DNA of 64,000 bases from the NCBI GenBank assembly GCA_934632155.1, contig CAKTXZ010000007.1, positions 62,001 to 126,000 of the forward strand, given 5' to 3'. Below the pieces are notes generated by a model. That model saw only the letters and a program-made list of their open reading frames with translations. It had not been told where the DNA came from and did not search any database. Numbering within the stretch: the stretch's first letter is position 1; each line of letters begins with the position of its first letter. Shown here in pieces: positions 42,480-50,565 of the stretch. The translations under genes were made by a program, and so were the position numbers. The DNA is from an uncultured Clostridia bacterium (GTDB lineage: Bacteria; Bacillota; Clostridia; Christensenellales; Aristaeellaceae).

Positions 42480-43859
42480 ATGCACGCATTTTTCAGCGAA
42501 AAGCACCGCCTGACCGACCGCATGGTGCTGCGTCTTGCATGGCCCTGCATCATGGAAAATCTGACGGTCATCATGATTTCCCTGATCGACGCGGCCATGA
42601 TCGGCCAGCTGGGCCCGGCGGCGACGGCGGCCGTGGGCGTAAATTCGTCGCCCTCGTGGCTGATTAACGGCACGGTGCAGGCGCTGGGCGTAGGCGGCAC
42701 GGCGCTGGTGGCGCGCATGATCGGTGCGAACGACCGGGACGGCGCGGCGCAGGTCGGCGGGCAGGTGTTCAAGATGGCGCTGCTCCTTGGCGCGTTCATG
42801 ACGGGGCTGATGCTGCTGGCCGCGCCCGCCGTGCCCGTCATCATGAACGCGGACAAGGCGATTTACCCCGAGGCGATTACCTACATGCGCTTTCTGGCGC
42901 TGGGCTTCGTGCCGCATTTTCTGGGCGTGGCCATGGGCGCGCTGATGCGCGGCGCGGGCGATACCCGCACGCCCATGATCGCCGGGCTGATGAGCAACGC
43001 GCTGGATGTGATTCTCAATTTCCTGATGATTTATGAAACCCGTACGATCAGCCTGTTCGGCTTCTCCTTCACGATGTGGGGCGCGGGGCTGGGTGTGGCG
43101 GGCGCGGCGGCTGCCAGCGCCATCGCGATGGGCACGGCGGGCATGTACCTGCTCCTCCGGCTCTACCGCAAAAGCGATGTGCTGCCCGTCGCGTGGCGAA
43201 TGAAATGGAACGGCGGCGTCGCCAAGCGCGTTTTACATATCGCCTATCCCGCGGCGCTGGAGCGCGCGGCCATTAATCTGGGGCAGATGATGTTTGCGCG
43301 CATGGCCTCCGGTCTTGGCGTGGCGGTTTTTGCCGCGCATAATCAGGCCATTCAGGTTGAAAGCATCGGCTACATGCCTGCCTACGGCTTTTCCGCCGCG
43401 GCGACCACGCTGGTTGGCCAGCGACTGGGCGCGGGTAAAACGGAGGAGGCCAAGGAGGGCGGCAGCCGCGCGATGGGGCTGTGCCTTGCGCTGCTGTGCG
43501 TAACGGGCGCGCTGATGTTCATCTTTGCCCCGTTCCTTATTTCCCTGCTCACGCCCGACGAGGAGGTGCGCCGAATCGGCGCGACGCTCATTCGCATCTG
43601 CGCCTTTGAGCAGCCCTTCAACGCCGTATCCATCGTGGCCTCGGGCGCGCTGCGCGGCGCGGGCGATACCAAGGTGCCCTTCATTTACGGGCTGATTACC
43701 ATCTGGGGCGTGCGCATCCTGTTTTCCTACATTCTGGGCACGCTGCTGGGGCTGGGCATCGTGGGCTTCTGGTGGGCGATGGTCGCCGATCTGGGCGTGC
43801 GCGCGCTGCTGCTCTGCCTGCGCTTCCGCAAGGGCGCATGGGTGAATGTGCGCGTTTGA
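42480..43859 (+). CDS. MATE-family multidrug/Na+ antiporter
   Basis: 459 residues with twelve predicted helices in two homologous halves. N-half motifs: RMVLRLAWPCIMENLTVIMISLIDAAMIGQLG, GVGGTALVARMIGANDRD and MGALMRGAGDTRTPMIAGL. The C-half repeats them: AAATTLVGQRLGAGKTEEAKE and SGALRGAGDTKVPFIYGL. The paired RGAGDT sequences are typical of the NorM/DinF group. It exports cationic compounds in exchange for Na+ or H+. AAGGAGAAG precedes the ATG. Substrates are unknown. Confidence 0.93.
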   Translation: MHAFFSEKHRLTDRMVLRLAWPCIMENLTVIMISLIDAAMIGQLGPAATAAVGVNSSPSWLINGTVQALGVGGTALVARMIGANDRDGAAQVGGQVFKMALLLGAFMTGLMLLAAPAVPVIMNADKAIYPEAITYMRFLALGFVPHFLGVAMGALMRGAGDTRTPMIAGLMSNALDVILNFLMIYETRTISLFGFSFTMWGAGLGVAGAAAASAIAMGTAGMYLLLRLYRKSDVLPVAWRMKWNGGVAKRVLHIAYPAALERAAINLGQMMFARMASGLGVAVFAAHNQAIQVESIGYMPAYGFSAAATTLVGQRLGAGKTEEAKEGGSRAMGLCLALLCVTGALMFIFAPFLISLLTPDEEVRRIGATLIRICAFEQPFNAVSIVASGALRGAGDTKVPFIYGLITIWGVRILFSYILGTLLGLGIVGFWWAMVADLGVRALLLCLRFRKGAWVNVRV

Positions 43860-44070
43860 CGCGCTTCGCGCCAAGCGAACGGCTTCGCCCGGCATGGCGA
43901 GGCTTGCAAAATGGTTTTGCCGCGCGAGGGACGCGCAAAGCCTTCCCGCCCGGTAGAGCCGGGCGATACGAATGAAAGCGAAGGGCAGGCCGCCCTTCGT
44001 TCAGCGGGGCAAAAGGCTTCGTGAAAGCGCCGGGAATGAAGGGACTGTGGAAAAACGGAATAAAGTATTT

Positions 44071-44115
44071 GCGGGGGAACCGTTCTTTGCAAGAGCCAAA
44101 GAACGGTTCCCCCGC
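44071..44115. repeat. Perfect 19-bp inverted repeat
   Basis: GCGGGGGAACCGTTCTTTG (44071-44089) and its exact complement (44097-44115) flank a 7-nt loop. There is no T-run on either strand, so it is not a standard terminator. It may be one copy of a dispersed palindromic element. Confidence 0.85.
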
Positions 44116-44339
44116 ACCCCTTCCAAGAAAGCTATATGCGTTGGGCAAAAGCAGTCGGTCTGCCTGCTTCTTCGCCAGCCAAAAGAAACATGCTTCTTTC
44201 CGTGATGCCAGCCTTCTCATGGCTGAAGATGTGTTTTTCACAGCCCCCTTCTTTTTTCATCCGCACATCCGGCATGCTTCGCCTGTTCTGATTGGCATTG
44301 CATCCCGCTCCATGGTTCGCCGCCTTGGGGACAAACGAA

Positions 44340-44381
44340 CGGGAGGGGGCGCCTTGACTGAGGCAAGGTATTCCCCTCCCG
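44340..44381. repeat. Compound inverted repeat
   Basis: CGGGAGGGG (44340-44348) pairs with CCCCTCCCG (44373-44381); inside, CCTTG (44352-44356) pairs with CAAGG (44364-44368). It lies 48 bp beyond the stop of the leftward gene and may act as its terminator, though no T-run follows. Confidence 0.7.
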
Positions 44382-44428
44382 CTTTCCTGCTTCGCGCACG
44401 GCGTTACGGCGTTTTCCCTCGCCGCGCG

Positions 44429-44932
44429 TTATTTTTTATACGCGCCGCAGCCCTTGCAGTAGTCGGTTTCGTTGCTGTTGAGCGTGCCGCATTCGGCGCA
44501 TCTCCAGCCCGTTGTGACATGGTTGACAGGCGGGGTACTGTGGGAAAGGTAATTAGGTTTACTGTTTACCGTACGACTGGACTTACCGTTTTGTCTGGGG
44601 CTGTCGCCATCGTCTTGCAAAAGCCGGACAAGCTGCTCGGTCGCCGCGCTGGTGCGCTCAGAATTTTCAATCAGCTCGCCAAAGCCGTACATGAAAAAGC
44701 CGCCGATCCACGAGCCCAACGCGCCCAGCGCCAGCACCAGCAGGCCGACGAGGAACGTGCTGCCGCCGAAGCTGTAGCCGTAACCGGAGCTGTAGCCGTA
44801 ATAAGAAGAGCTGCGGCTGAGACTGGAACCCGCCGCCCAGATGGTGATGGCGGCGATCAGGGACGCGATCATCCCCAAAACGCAGACGACGACAGCCAGC
44901 TTCTTGATTTTCCCTCCGATGTTGTTATACAT
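44429..44932 (-). CDS. Two-helix membrane protein with C-terminal zinc ribbon
   Basis: 167 residues. Helix 1 covers about 12-32 (KLAVVVCVLGMIASLIAAITI), followed by a Ser/Tyr/Gly loop (SSSYYGYSSGYGYSFGG) and helix 2 at about 57-82. The cytosolic C-terminus ends in a zinc ribbon (CAECGTLN...CKGCGAYKK). A long upstream open extension lacks coding features; GAGGGGGAG before ATG 44932 sets the start. Similar small membrane/zinc-ribbon proteins are widespread in Clostridia without known role. Compare the zinc-ribbon protein at 1546-2232, which has the ribbon at the other end. Confidence 0.82.
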   Translation of the reverse strand: MYNNIGGKIKKLAVVVCVLGMIASLIAAITIWAAGSSLSRSSSYYGYSSGYGYSFGGSTFLVGLLVLALGALGSWIGGFFMYGFGELIENSERTSAATEQLVRLLQDDGDSPRQNGKSSRTVNSKPNYLSHSTPPVNHVTTGWRCAECGTLNSNETDYCKGCGAYKK

Positions 44933-45040
44933 ACCGTTTCTCCCCCTCTTTTGTGGCATCGATATCCCCTTGGGCAAAGCGCCCGCAGCTTCCGCCGGCC
45001 CGGCCAGCCCCGCGGCGCTTCCGCCCTTTCTATATTCCAT

Positions 45041-45069
45041 ACATTAACACAGCTTCCTTGTTTTTTCAA
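45041..45069 (-). promoter_or_regulatory. Possible promoter of the zinc-ribbon membrane gene
   Basis: On the minus strand TTGAAA (45069-45064), 17 bp, TAATGT (45046-45041), about 110 bp before ATG 44932. The -10 is imperfect. Confidence 0.45.
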
Positions 45070-45104
45070 TACAAAAGCCGCATTTTTTCGCCCGGCGCGT
45101 TGCC

Positions 45105-45133
45105 TTTACACGCAAGAAAAACTATGCTATAAT
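45105..45133 (+). promoter_or_regulatory. Promoter of trpS
   Basis: TTTACA (45105-45110), 17-bp spacer, TATAAT (45128-45133). The leader to ATG 45171 is only about 30 nt, too short for a T-box. Confidence 0.8.
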
Positions 45134-45170
45134 TTATGCACTACCAACAAACGGAAGGAAATGACGCGCT

Positions 45171-46178
45171 ATGGAAACGCAGGGCACGGAGAAACGGAAG
45201 GTTGTATTTTCGGGCATTCAGCCCTCGGGCAATATTACGCTGGGCAATTATATGGGCGCGCTTCGGAATTTTTCAAATTTCCCGGACGCGGACTGCCTTT
45301 ACTGCATGGCCGATCTGCACACGCTGACCGTGCGGCAGGATCCGGCGCAGCTGCGCCGGCGCACGGCCTCGCTGGCGGCGATTTACGTAGCCTGCGGCCT
45401 TGACCCGGACAAGAACATCATCTATTGCCAAAGCCATGTTCCGGCGCACGCGGAGCTGGCGTGGATTTTGAATTGCTTCACCTACATGGGCGAATTGTCC
45501 CGCATGACGCAATTCAAGGATAAATCCCAAAAGCACGCGGATAATATCAACGCCGGGCTGTTTACCTACCCCGTGCTGATGGCGTCGGATATTCTGCTTT
45601 ACCAGACGGATATCGTGCCCGTGGGCGTGGATCAGAAGCAGCATGTGGAAATCTGCCGCGATATCGCGCAGCGCTTCAACAGCATCTACGGCGACGTGTT
45701 CACCCTGCCGGAGCCTGTCATCGCCAAGAGCACGGCCAAGATTATGAGCCTTGCCGAGCCGACCCGGAAGATGAGCAAGTCCGACCCGGAGGATACCTAC
45801 GTCGCGCTGCTGGACAAGCCGGAGGATATCCGCCGCAAGCTCAAGCGCGCCGTAACGGACAGCGACGGCGAAATTCGCTTCGACCCGGAGACCAAGCCGG
45901 GCGTATCCAACCTGCTTTCCATCCTTTCGGCGCTCAAAAACCAAACGCCCGAGGAAACCGCGCAGAGCATGCAGGGCATGGGCTACGGCGCGCTCAAGGA
46001 GGCCGTGGCCGAGGCGATCATCGCCGAGTTTACGCCCATTCAGGCGCGATACAATGAAATTCTCGCCGACAAGGAGGGGCTGAACGCCATGCTTCGCCGC
46101 AACGCGGAGCGCGCGCAGTATCTGGCGGCCAAAACGCTTCGTAAGGTCTACAAGAAGGTCGGCCTGTATCAATTCTAA
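45171..46178 (+). CDS. trpS: Tryptophan-tRNA ligase
   Basis: 335 residues, class Ic synthetase charging tRNA-Trp. The HIGH-equivalent is PSGNITLGNYMG (18-29), the tryptophan pocket includes YPVLMASDILLYQTDIVPVGVDQKQH, and the KMSKS loop is at 200-204. ACGGAAGGAA precedes ATG 45171. It stands alone between its own promoter and a terminator. Unlike many Firmicutes synthetase genes it lacks a T-box leader. Confidence 0.97.
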   Translation: METQGTEKRKVVFSGIQPSGNITLGNYMGALRNFSNFPDADCLYCMADLHTLTVRQDPAQLRRRTASLAAIYVACGLDPDKNIIYCQSHVPAHAELAWILNCFTYMGELSRMTQFKDKSQKHADNINAGLFTYPVLMASDILLYQTDIVPVGVDQKQHVEICRDIAQRFNSIYGDVFTLPEPVIAKSTAKIMSLAEPTRKMSKSDPEDTYVALLDKPEDIRRKLKRAVTDSDGEIRFDPETKPGVSNLLSILSALKNQTPEETAQSMQGMGYGALKEAVAEAIIAEFTPIQARYNEILADKEGLNAMLRRNAERAQYLAAKTLRKVYKKVGLYQF

Positions 46179-46186
46179 AGCTCGAA

Positions 46187-46222
46187 GGGGAACTGTCCGG
46201 GAAGGGGCGGTTTCCCTCTTTT
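46187..46222 (+). terminator. Terminator after trpS
   Basis: GGGGAACTGTCC (46187-46198) pairs with GGGCGGTTTCCC (46205-46216) over 12 positions including three G-T pairs, then TCTTTT. Confidence 0.7.
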
Positions 46223-46233
46223 GAAAGGCGTGA

Positions 46234-47106
46234 ATGGAAATGGCGGAATTTGATTGGCCGCTCGACAAGCCGCGCGCGGTTGTGCAGCTGGTTCACGGCA
46301 TGGCGGAACATATGGGGCGCTACGACCGTCTGGCGCGCGCGCTGAATGCGGCGGGATACGCCGCAGCGGGGCGCGACCATCGCGGGCATGGGGCGGACGC
46401 GCAGCGGCCGGGCTATTTTGCCGATCAGGCGGGCTGGGACTGTCTGGTGGAGGACGCGCACGCGCTCACCCTGCGTCTCAAGGCGCGCTATCCCGGCGTG
46501 CCGTTCATCCTGCTCGGGCATTCGATGGGCAGCTTTGTATGCCGGGAATACGCGCTGCGCTACGGCGCGGAGCTGGACGGGCTGGTGCTGTGCGGCACGG
46601 GCGCGTATGGCCGCGGGCTGTGCGCCGCCGGAAGGGCGCTGGCGGCATGCGCGCCGCGTAAGCGCCCGGCGAAGCTGGTGGATAAAATCGCCTTTTCGGC
46701 GAACAACAAGCCCTTTGCCCCCGCGCGCACGCCCTTTGACTGGCTCAGCCGGGACGAGGCGGAGGTAGACCGCTATATCGCCGATCCGCTGTGCGGCTTT
46801 GTGTTCACAGGCGAAGCGTTCTTCGATTTTTTCGGCGGGCTGGCGCGGCTGACGAAAGCGTCGCGGCTTTCCGCGCTGCCATCGGCGCTGCCGGTGTATT
46901 TCATCGCCGGGGAATGCGACCCCGTCGGGCAGATGGGCGCGGGCGTGCAAAAAACCGCGGCGCAGTTTCGCGCGGCGGGCGTGCGCGATGTGGAAATGCG
47001 GCTGTATCCCGGCGCGCGGCATGAACTATTCAATGAAACCAACCGCGACGAGGTAACGCGGGAACTGATCGACTGGCTGAATCGGCATACGGCGGCCGAG
47101 GCGTAA
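46234..47106 (+). CDS. Lysophospholipase-like alpha/beta hydrolase
   Basis: 290 residues of the Hydrolase_4 (serine aminopeptidase/monoacylglycerol lipase) group. VVQLVHGMAEHMGRY (16-30) gives the oxyanion hole, DHRGHG (48-53) is typical, and GHSMGS (95-100) carries nucleophile Ser97. The acid is probably in FIAGECDPVGQ and His in PGARHELFNE. No signal peptide, so it is cytosolic. GAAAGGCGTG lies before the start, where ATG 46234 and 46240 are both possible. Followed by a P1 peptidase gene after 14 bp. The lipid or ester substrate is not determinable. Confidence 0.9.
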   Translation: MEMAEFDWPLDKPRAVVQLVHGMAEHMGRYDRLARALNAAGYAAAGRDHRGHGADAQRPGYFADQAGWDCLVEDAHALTLRLKARYPGVPFILLGHSMGSFVCREYALRYGAELDGLVLCGTGAYGRGLCAAGRALAACAPRKRPAKLVDKIAFSANNKPFAPARTPFDWLSRDEAEVDRYIADPLCGFVFTGEAFFDFFGGLARLTKASRLSALPSALPVYFIAGECDPVGQMGAGVQKTAAQFRAAGVRDVEMRLYPGARHELFNETNRDEVTRELIDWLNRHTAAEA

Positions 47107-47120
47107 AGAGGTGCTTTGAA

Positions 47121-48080
47121 ATGATGGAAAAAACCTATCCCGGCGATATTACGCGAGTGCACGGCATTCGGGTCGGGCACGCGCAGAACGCGTCCGCGCG
47201 AACGGGCGTAACGGTGGTGCTTTGCCGCAAGGAGGGCGCGACGGGCGGCGTATCGGTTCGCGGCGCGGCCCCCGGCACGCGGGAGACCGACCTGCTGCGG
47301 CCCGGCAATCTGGTAGAAAACGTGAACGCCGTGGTGCTTTCAGGCGGAAGCGCCTATGGGCTGGACGCGGCGGGCGGCGTGATGCGGTATCTGGAGCAGA
47401 TGGCCTGCGGCATGGACATGGGCGTGGCGCGCGTGCCGATTGTGCCTGCCGCCGTGCTGTTTGACCTGAGCGTGGGCGATTCGCATATTCGCCCCGACGC
47501 GGCGATGGGGCGCACGGCCTGCATGAACGCCGCCAAGGGCATGGCGCAGGGGCGCGTCGGCGCAGGCACGGGCGCTACGGTGGGCAAGCTGATTACGGCC
47601 GCGCTGCCGCAGGAGAGCGGCGTGGGCTCCGCCTCGATCACGCTGCCCGAGGGCGTAACGGTGGGCGCAGTCGTAGCGGTCAACGCCTGCGGCGACGTAT
47701 ATCACCCCGAGACCGGCGCGGTCATCGGCTGCGCGCATATGTCCGACGGCACGCCCGTGCTGGCCGAGGGGCTGCTCTACGGTCATGCGCCCGCGCCGCA
47801 GCAGATGCGTATTCCCGCGCCGGGCAGCAACACCACCATCGGCGTTGTGGCGGTGGACTGCAAGCTGACCAAGGAGCAGGCCAACCGGCTGGCGGATGTG
47901 AGCCACGACGGGCTTGCGCGCACCATTCGCCCCGTGCATACGCAGATGGACGGCGACACGATGTTCGCGCTGGGAACGGGGCGTGTGGATGCGGATGTCA
48001 ATTTTGTCAAGCTCTGCGCCGCGGCGGCGGAGGTTACAGCGCGCGCCATTGCCAACGCGCTGCTCTTTTCGCGGCCATGA
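47121..48080 (+). CDS. P1-family (DmpA/BapA-like) N-terminal nucleophile peptidase
   Basis: 319 residues, normal for this self-processing family. DITRVHGIRVGHAQN at the start, GGSAYGLDAAGGVMRYLEQ in the middle, and GSNTTIGVVAVDC, where cleavage before Ser236 should free the catalytic nucleophile. Family members act as aminopeptidases on D- or beta-amino acid peptides and related amides. An AAAGAGGTG ribosome site precedes the ATG-ATG start. The stop overlaps acpS by 4 bp, so it is co-translated with a coenzyme-linked pair, without an evident link in function. Confidence 0.9.
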   Translation: MMEKTYPGDITRVHGIRVGHAQNASARTGVTVVLCRKEGATGGVSVRGAAPGTRETDLLRPGNLVENVNAVVLSGGSAYGLDAAGGVMRYLEQMACGMDMGVARVPIVPAAVLFDLSVGDSHIRPDAAMGRTACMNAAKGMAQGRVGAGTGATVGKLITAALPQESGVGSASITLPEGVTVGAVVAVNACGDVYHPETGAVIGCAHMSDGTPVLAEGLLYGHAPAPQQMRIPAPGSNTTIGVVAVDCKLTKEQANRLADVSHDGLARTIRPVHTQMDGDTMFALGTGRVDADVNFVKLCAAAAEVTARAIANALLFSRP

Positions 48081-48454
48081 TCGTGGGCGTCGGGCTGGAT
48101 GTGTGCGACATTGCGCGCATGGAAGCGCTGCTGGCGGACGGCCGGTTTCTGGGGCGCTTTTTCGCGCCGGAGGAACAGGAATATATCGAAAACAAGGGCA
48201 AGGGCGCTGCGCGTACGATGGCGGGCATTTTCGCCGCCAAGGAGGCGCTGGTCAAGGCGCTGGGCACGGGCTTTACATCGGCCGAGCTTGCGGATATCTG
48301 CGTGCTGCATGACAAATTCGGCGCGCCCTATTACGACCTGCGCGGCGCAATCGCCCTGCACGCGGCGCAGCGAAGCGTCACCGCGCTGCATCTGTCCATT
48401 ACGCACGACGGCGGCGTCGCCGCGGCGGTCGCCATCGCGGAAAGGGTGATTTGA
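48077..48454 (+). CDS. acpS: Holo-[acyl-carrier-protein] synthase
   Basis: 125 residues. Transfers phosphopantetheine from CoA to acyl carrier protein. GVGLDVCDIARME carries Mg-binding Asp8, and GIFAAKEALVKALGTG carries Glu56 and the conserved lysines; SITHDGGVAAAVAI closes the fold. Length is normal. It overlaps both neighbours (4 bp and 1 bp). The acpS-nnr pairing is common in Firmicutes. Confidence 0.96.
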   Translation: MIVGVGLDVCDIARMEALLADGRFLGRFFAPEEQEYIENKGKGAARTMAGIFAAKEALVKALGTGFTSAELADICVLHDKFGAPYYDLRGAIALHAAQRSVTALHLSITHDGGVAAAVAIAERVI

Positions 48455-50016
48455 TGCGGCTGAACGATTTGGATACGCTGCCCCTGCTCACGCCCGCCGA
48501 TATGCGGCGAACCGAGGAGCGAGCCTTCGCCCTCGGCGTTCCGGCGGCGGTTCTGATGGAGCACGCGGCCATGGCGGTCGTCGACGTGCTGCAGCGCCTT
48601 CTGGCGGGCGAATGCCGCGGAAAACGCGTATTGTTTCTGTGCGGCACGGGCAATAACGGCGGCGACGGCGTCGCGGCGGCGCGGCTGTTTTGCCAGCGCG
48701 GCGGCGAAGCGGAAATCTGGCTCTCAGGCGAACCCCAAACGGCGCTGGCGCAGGCGCAGCTGCATTGGGCGCAGGCGGCGGGTATTTGCGTGCGCGATAT
48801 CCGCGCGCTGCCGGAGCAGGAGCGCCCCGTTACGCCGGGCGGCCGAGCAAAAGCGCGCTTTGACGCATATGTCGACGCGCTGCTGGGCACGGGGCTTCGC
48901 GGCGAGCCCGACGCGCTGACAACGCGGCTGATCAACGTGCCGCAGCATGATTTTTCCTCCGTGCGGCGCCCCGTGATTGCGGTGGATATTCCCAGCGGGA
49001 TCGACGGACGAACGGGCGCGTGCACGCCCGGCGCATCCATGCGGGCCGACGTGACGGTGACCTTTCACGCGCCCAAGCCCGGCCTGTACCTGACGCGCGA
49101 CCGTGAGGCCGTAGGCGAAATCGTTTTGGCGGATATCGGCCTGTGGGACATCGGCGGGGACGAGCTGCGCCTGGACGCGCCGGAGCTTCCCTGTCATGTG
49201 CTGCTGCCCGGCGTGGTTCGCCGGGCGGGGCGGCGGGCGCTTTCGGCGCACAAGGGCGATTGCGGCCGCGTTTTGATCTATGCCGGCAGCATGGGCATGG
49301 CGGGCGCGGCGGCCATGTGCGCGCGGGCCGCCATTGCCGCGGGCGCGGGGCTGACGACCGTCGCCTGCCCGAAGGAGCTTATCCCCATCCTGCAGTCGCT
49401 GGTTCCCGCCGCCATGTGCATGGACATTGCCGACGCGGCGCGCAGCCGTCCGGCGTATGATGTGCTGGCGCTCGGCCCCGGCCTCGGTCAGGAAGCGGCG
49501 GCGTGGGAAAACATTCTGGCGCTCTACGACGCGGACAAGCCCTCCGTTTGGGACGCGGACGCGCTGAACCTGTTGGCGCAGCGGCCCTTCCGGCTGGGAG
49601 AACGCGCGGTAATGACCCCGCATCCCGGGGAAGCGGCGCGCCTTTTGGGCATTCCCGCCACGCAGATTGCGCAGGATCGCTTTGCCGCCGCGCAGGCGCT
49701 GCGGGAAAGGTTTGGCTGCGCCGCGCTGCTCAAGGGCGACGTGAGCGTTCTGGCCGCGGCGGGCGAGCCGATGTTTTCCCTCAGCGCCAACGGCACGCCC
49801 GCGCTGGCCAAGGGCGGCAGCGGCGATGTGCTGTGCGGCATGCTGGCCGCGCTGTGCGCGCGAATGGACGTGCGCGACGCGGCGGAGACCGCATGCGTAT
49901 GGCACGGTCTGGCCGCACAGGCGGGCGAGGCGCGCTTCGGCCGAATCGAGCTGACCGCCGGCCAGCTCATCGATTCCCTTTACGCCGCGCGAGAAGCGGC
50001 GGAGAAGGCAAGCTGA
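48454..50016 (+). CDS. nnr: Bifunctional NAD(P)H-hydrate epimerase / ADP-dependent dehydratase
   Basis: 520 residues with two enzymes that repair hydrated NAD(P)H. The N-terminal YjeF domain (about 1-225) holds VLFLCGTGNNGGDGVAAARLF and PVIAVDIPSGIDG and epimerises NAD(P)HX. The C-terminal ribokinase-like domain (about 245-515) holds VLALGPGLGQ, VMTPHPGEAARLLG and NGTPALAKGGSGDVLCGM, the dehydratase active-site glycine loop. ATG 48454 shares a base with the acpS stop; a TTG three bases before is less likely. Full length. Confidence 0.95.
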   Translation: MRLNDLDTLPLLTPADMRRTEERAFALGVPAAVLMEHAAMAVVDVLQRLLAGECRGKRVLFLCGTGNNGGDGVAAARLFCQRGGEAEIWLSGEPQTALAQAQLHWAQAAGICVRDIRALPEQERPVTPGGRAKARFDAYVDALLGTGLRGEPDALTTRLINVPQHDFSSVRRPVIAVDIPSGIDGRTGACTPGASMRADVTVTFHAPKPGLYLTRDREAVGEIVLADIGLWDIGGDELRLDAPELPCHVLLPGVVRRAGRRALSAHKGDCGRVLIYAGSMGMAGAAAMCARAAIAAGAGLTTVACPKELIPILQSLVPAAMCMDIADAARSRPAYDVLALGPGLGQEAAAWENILALYDADKPSVWDADALNLLAQRPFRLGERAVMTPHPGEAARLLGIPATQIAQDRFAAAQALRERFGCAALLKGDVSVLAAAGEPMFSLSANGTPALAKGGSGDVLCGMLAALCARMDVRDAAETACVWHGLAAQAGEARFGRIELTAGQLIDSLYAAREAAEKAS

Positions 50017-50250
50017 ACCGCCGGGAAAGCACTCCGGACGCTCCTGCGTTTTGGCACGCTCCACGCAGCCTAAAGCGCTTCACGCCGCAGGGCAAAGCTG
50101 CGGAAGCGGTTTTCCCGTGCAAGGAAATTATCACTATTGTACTGCGAAAAACCGTTAAATTTTCCTTGATTCTGCTTCATTTTGGACGGTTTGATTGCAG
50201 AAAAAAAGTTGCCGGAAGGTTGCTAAAACAAACTTTCCAAAGCGTAAAAA

Positions 50251-50290
50251 GTCAGGAAAATCCTTGCATTTCCTGACTTCTTGCATTTTG
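50251..50290 (+). terminator. Hairpin, likely terminator for acpS-nnr
   Basis: GTCAGGAAA (50251-50259) and TTTCCTGAC (50269-50277) pair perfectly, followed by TTCTTGCATTTT. It lies 235 bp after the nnr stop, rather far. Confidence 0.55.
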
Positions 50291-50434
50291 ACACAATCCT
50301 TGGCTTGCAAAGGCTCCCCAAAGCCTGCCGGCAGATCTGAGCCGCTTTCCCGCCTTTTTGAAACGCCTCGGGTGCGCTCATCCTCATGAAATGTTGGCGC
50401 GGCTTGGCCTTTCGCGCTTCCCATTACGGTATCA

Positions 50435-50478
50435 ATTCAAATCGCGCCCATTTCAAGCGAAACAGGCGCGATTTGAAT
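50435..50478. repeat. 14-bp inverted repeat with inner stem
   Basis: ATTCAAATCGCGCC (50435-50448) and GGCGCGATTTGAAT (50465-50478) pair perfectly; the loop contains TTTC/GAAA, flanked on both sides by CA, making a long symmetric hairpin. There is no T-run on either strand. It lies 88 bp past the htpG stop. Confidence 0.8.
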
Positions 50479-50565
50479 ATATTCCTTTGGGAAGCGGGCG
50501 CGTCAGGCCGCCCTTCCGTTTGGAAGAGCAGCGCGGCTCGCGCGTGCGCTTCCCGCCGACTGCAA

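Larger units (their letters stand above)
43860..44428. other. 569-bp gene-free region crowded with inverted repeats
   Basis: No frame with a ribosome site. Inverted repeats include GCCCGG/CCGGGC (43948-43963), CGAAGGGC/GCCCTTCG (43979-43999), the 19-bp palindrome at 44071-44115 and the compound hairpin at 44340-44381. It separates convergent genes (MATE rightward, zinc-ribbon gene leftward). The 12-mer at 43962-43973 recurs at 9548-9559. This looks like an accumulation of intergenic repeat elements. Confidence 0.6.
50017..50565. other. 549-bp gene-free region with three hairpins
   Basis: Convergent space between nnr and htpG. It holds a terminator-like hairpin (50251-50277), a 14-bp inverted repeat (50435-50478) and GGGAAGCG/CGCTTCCC (50489-50496/50547-50554) enclosing CTTCC/GGAAG. 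From 50130 to 50300 the DNA is clearly more AT-rich than its surroundings. No ORF with a ribosome site is seen. Confidence 0.55.

Noticed and set aside
45134..45170. T-box leader before trpS
   Set aside because: The promoter leaves only about 30 nt of leader, and no TGGNACCGCG-type T-box sequence is present.
44021..45403. A 460-codon plus-strand frame across the palindrome region and into trpS
   Set aside because: Covers the opposite strand of the zinc-ribbon gene and overlaps the trpS start. No ribosome site and no domain.
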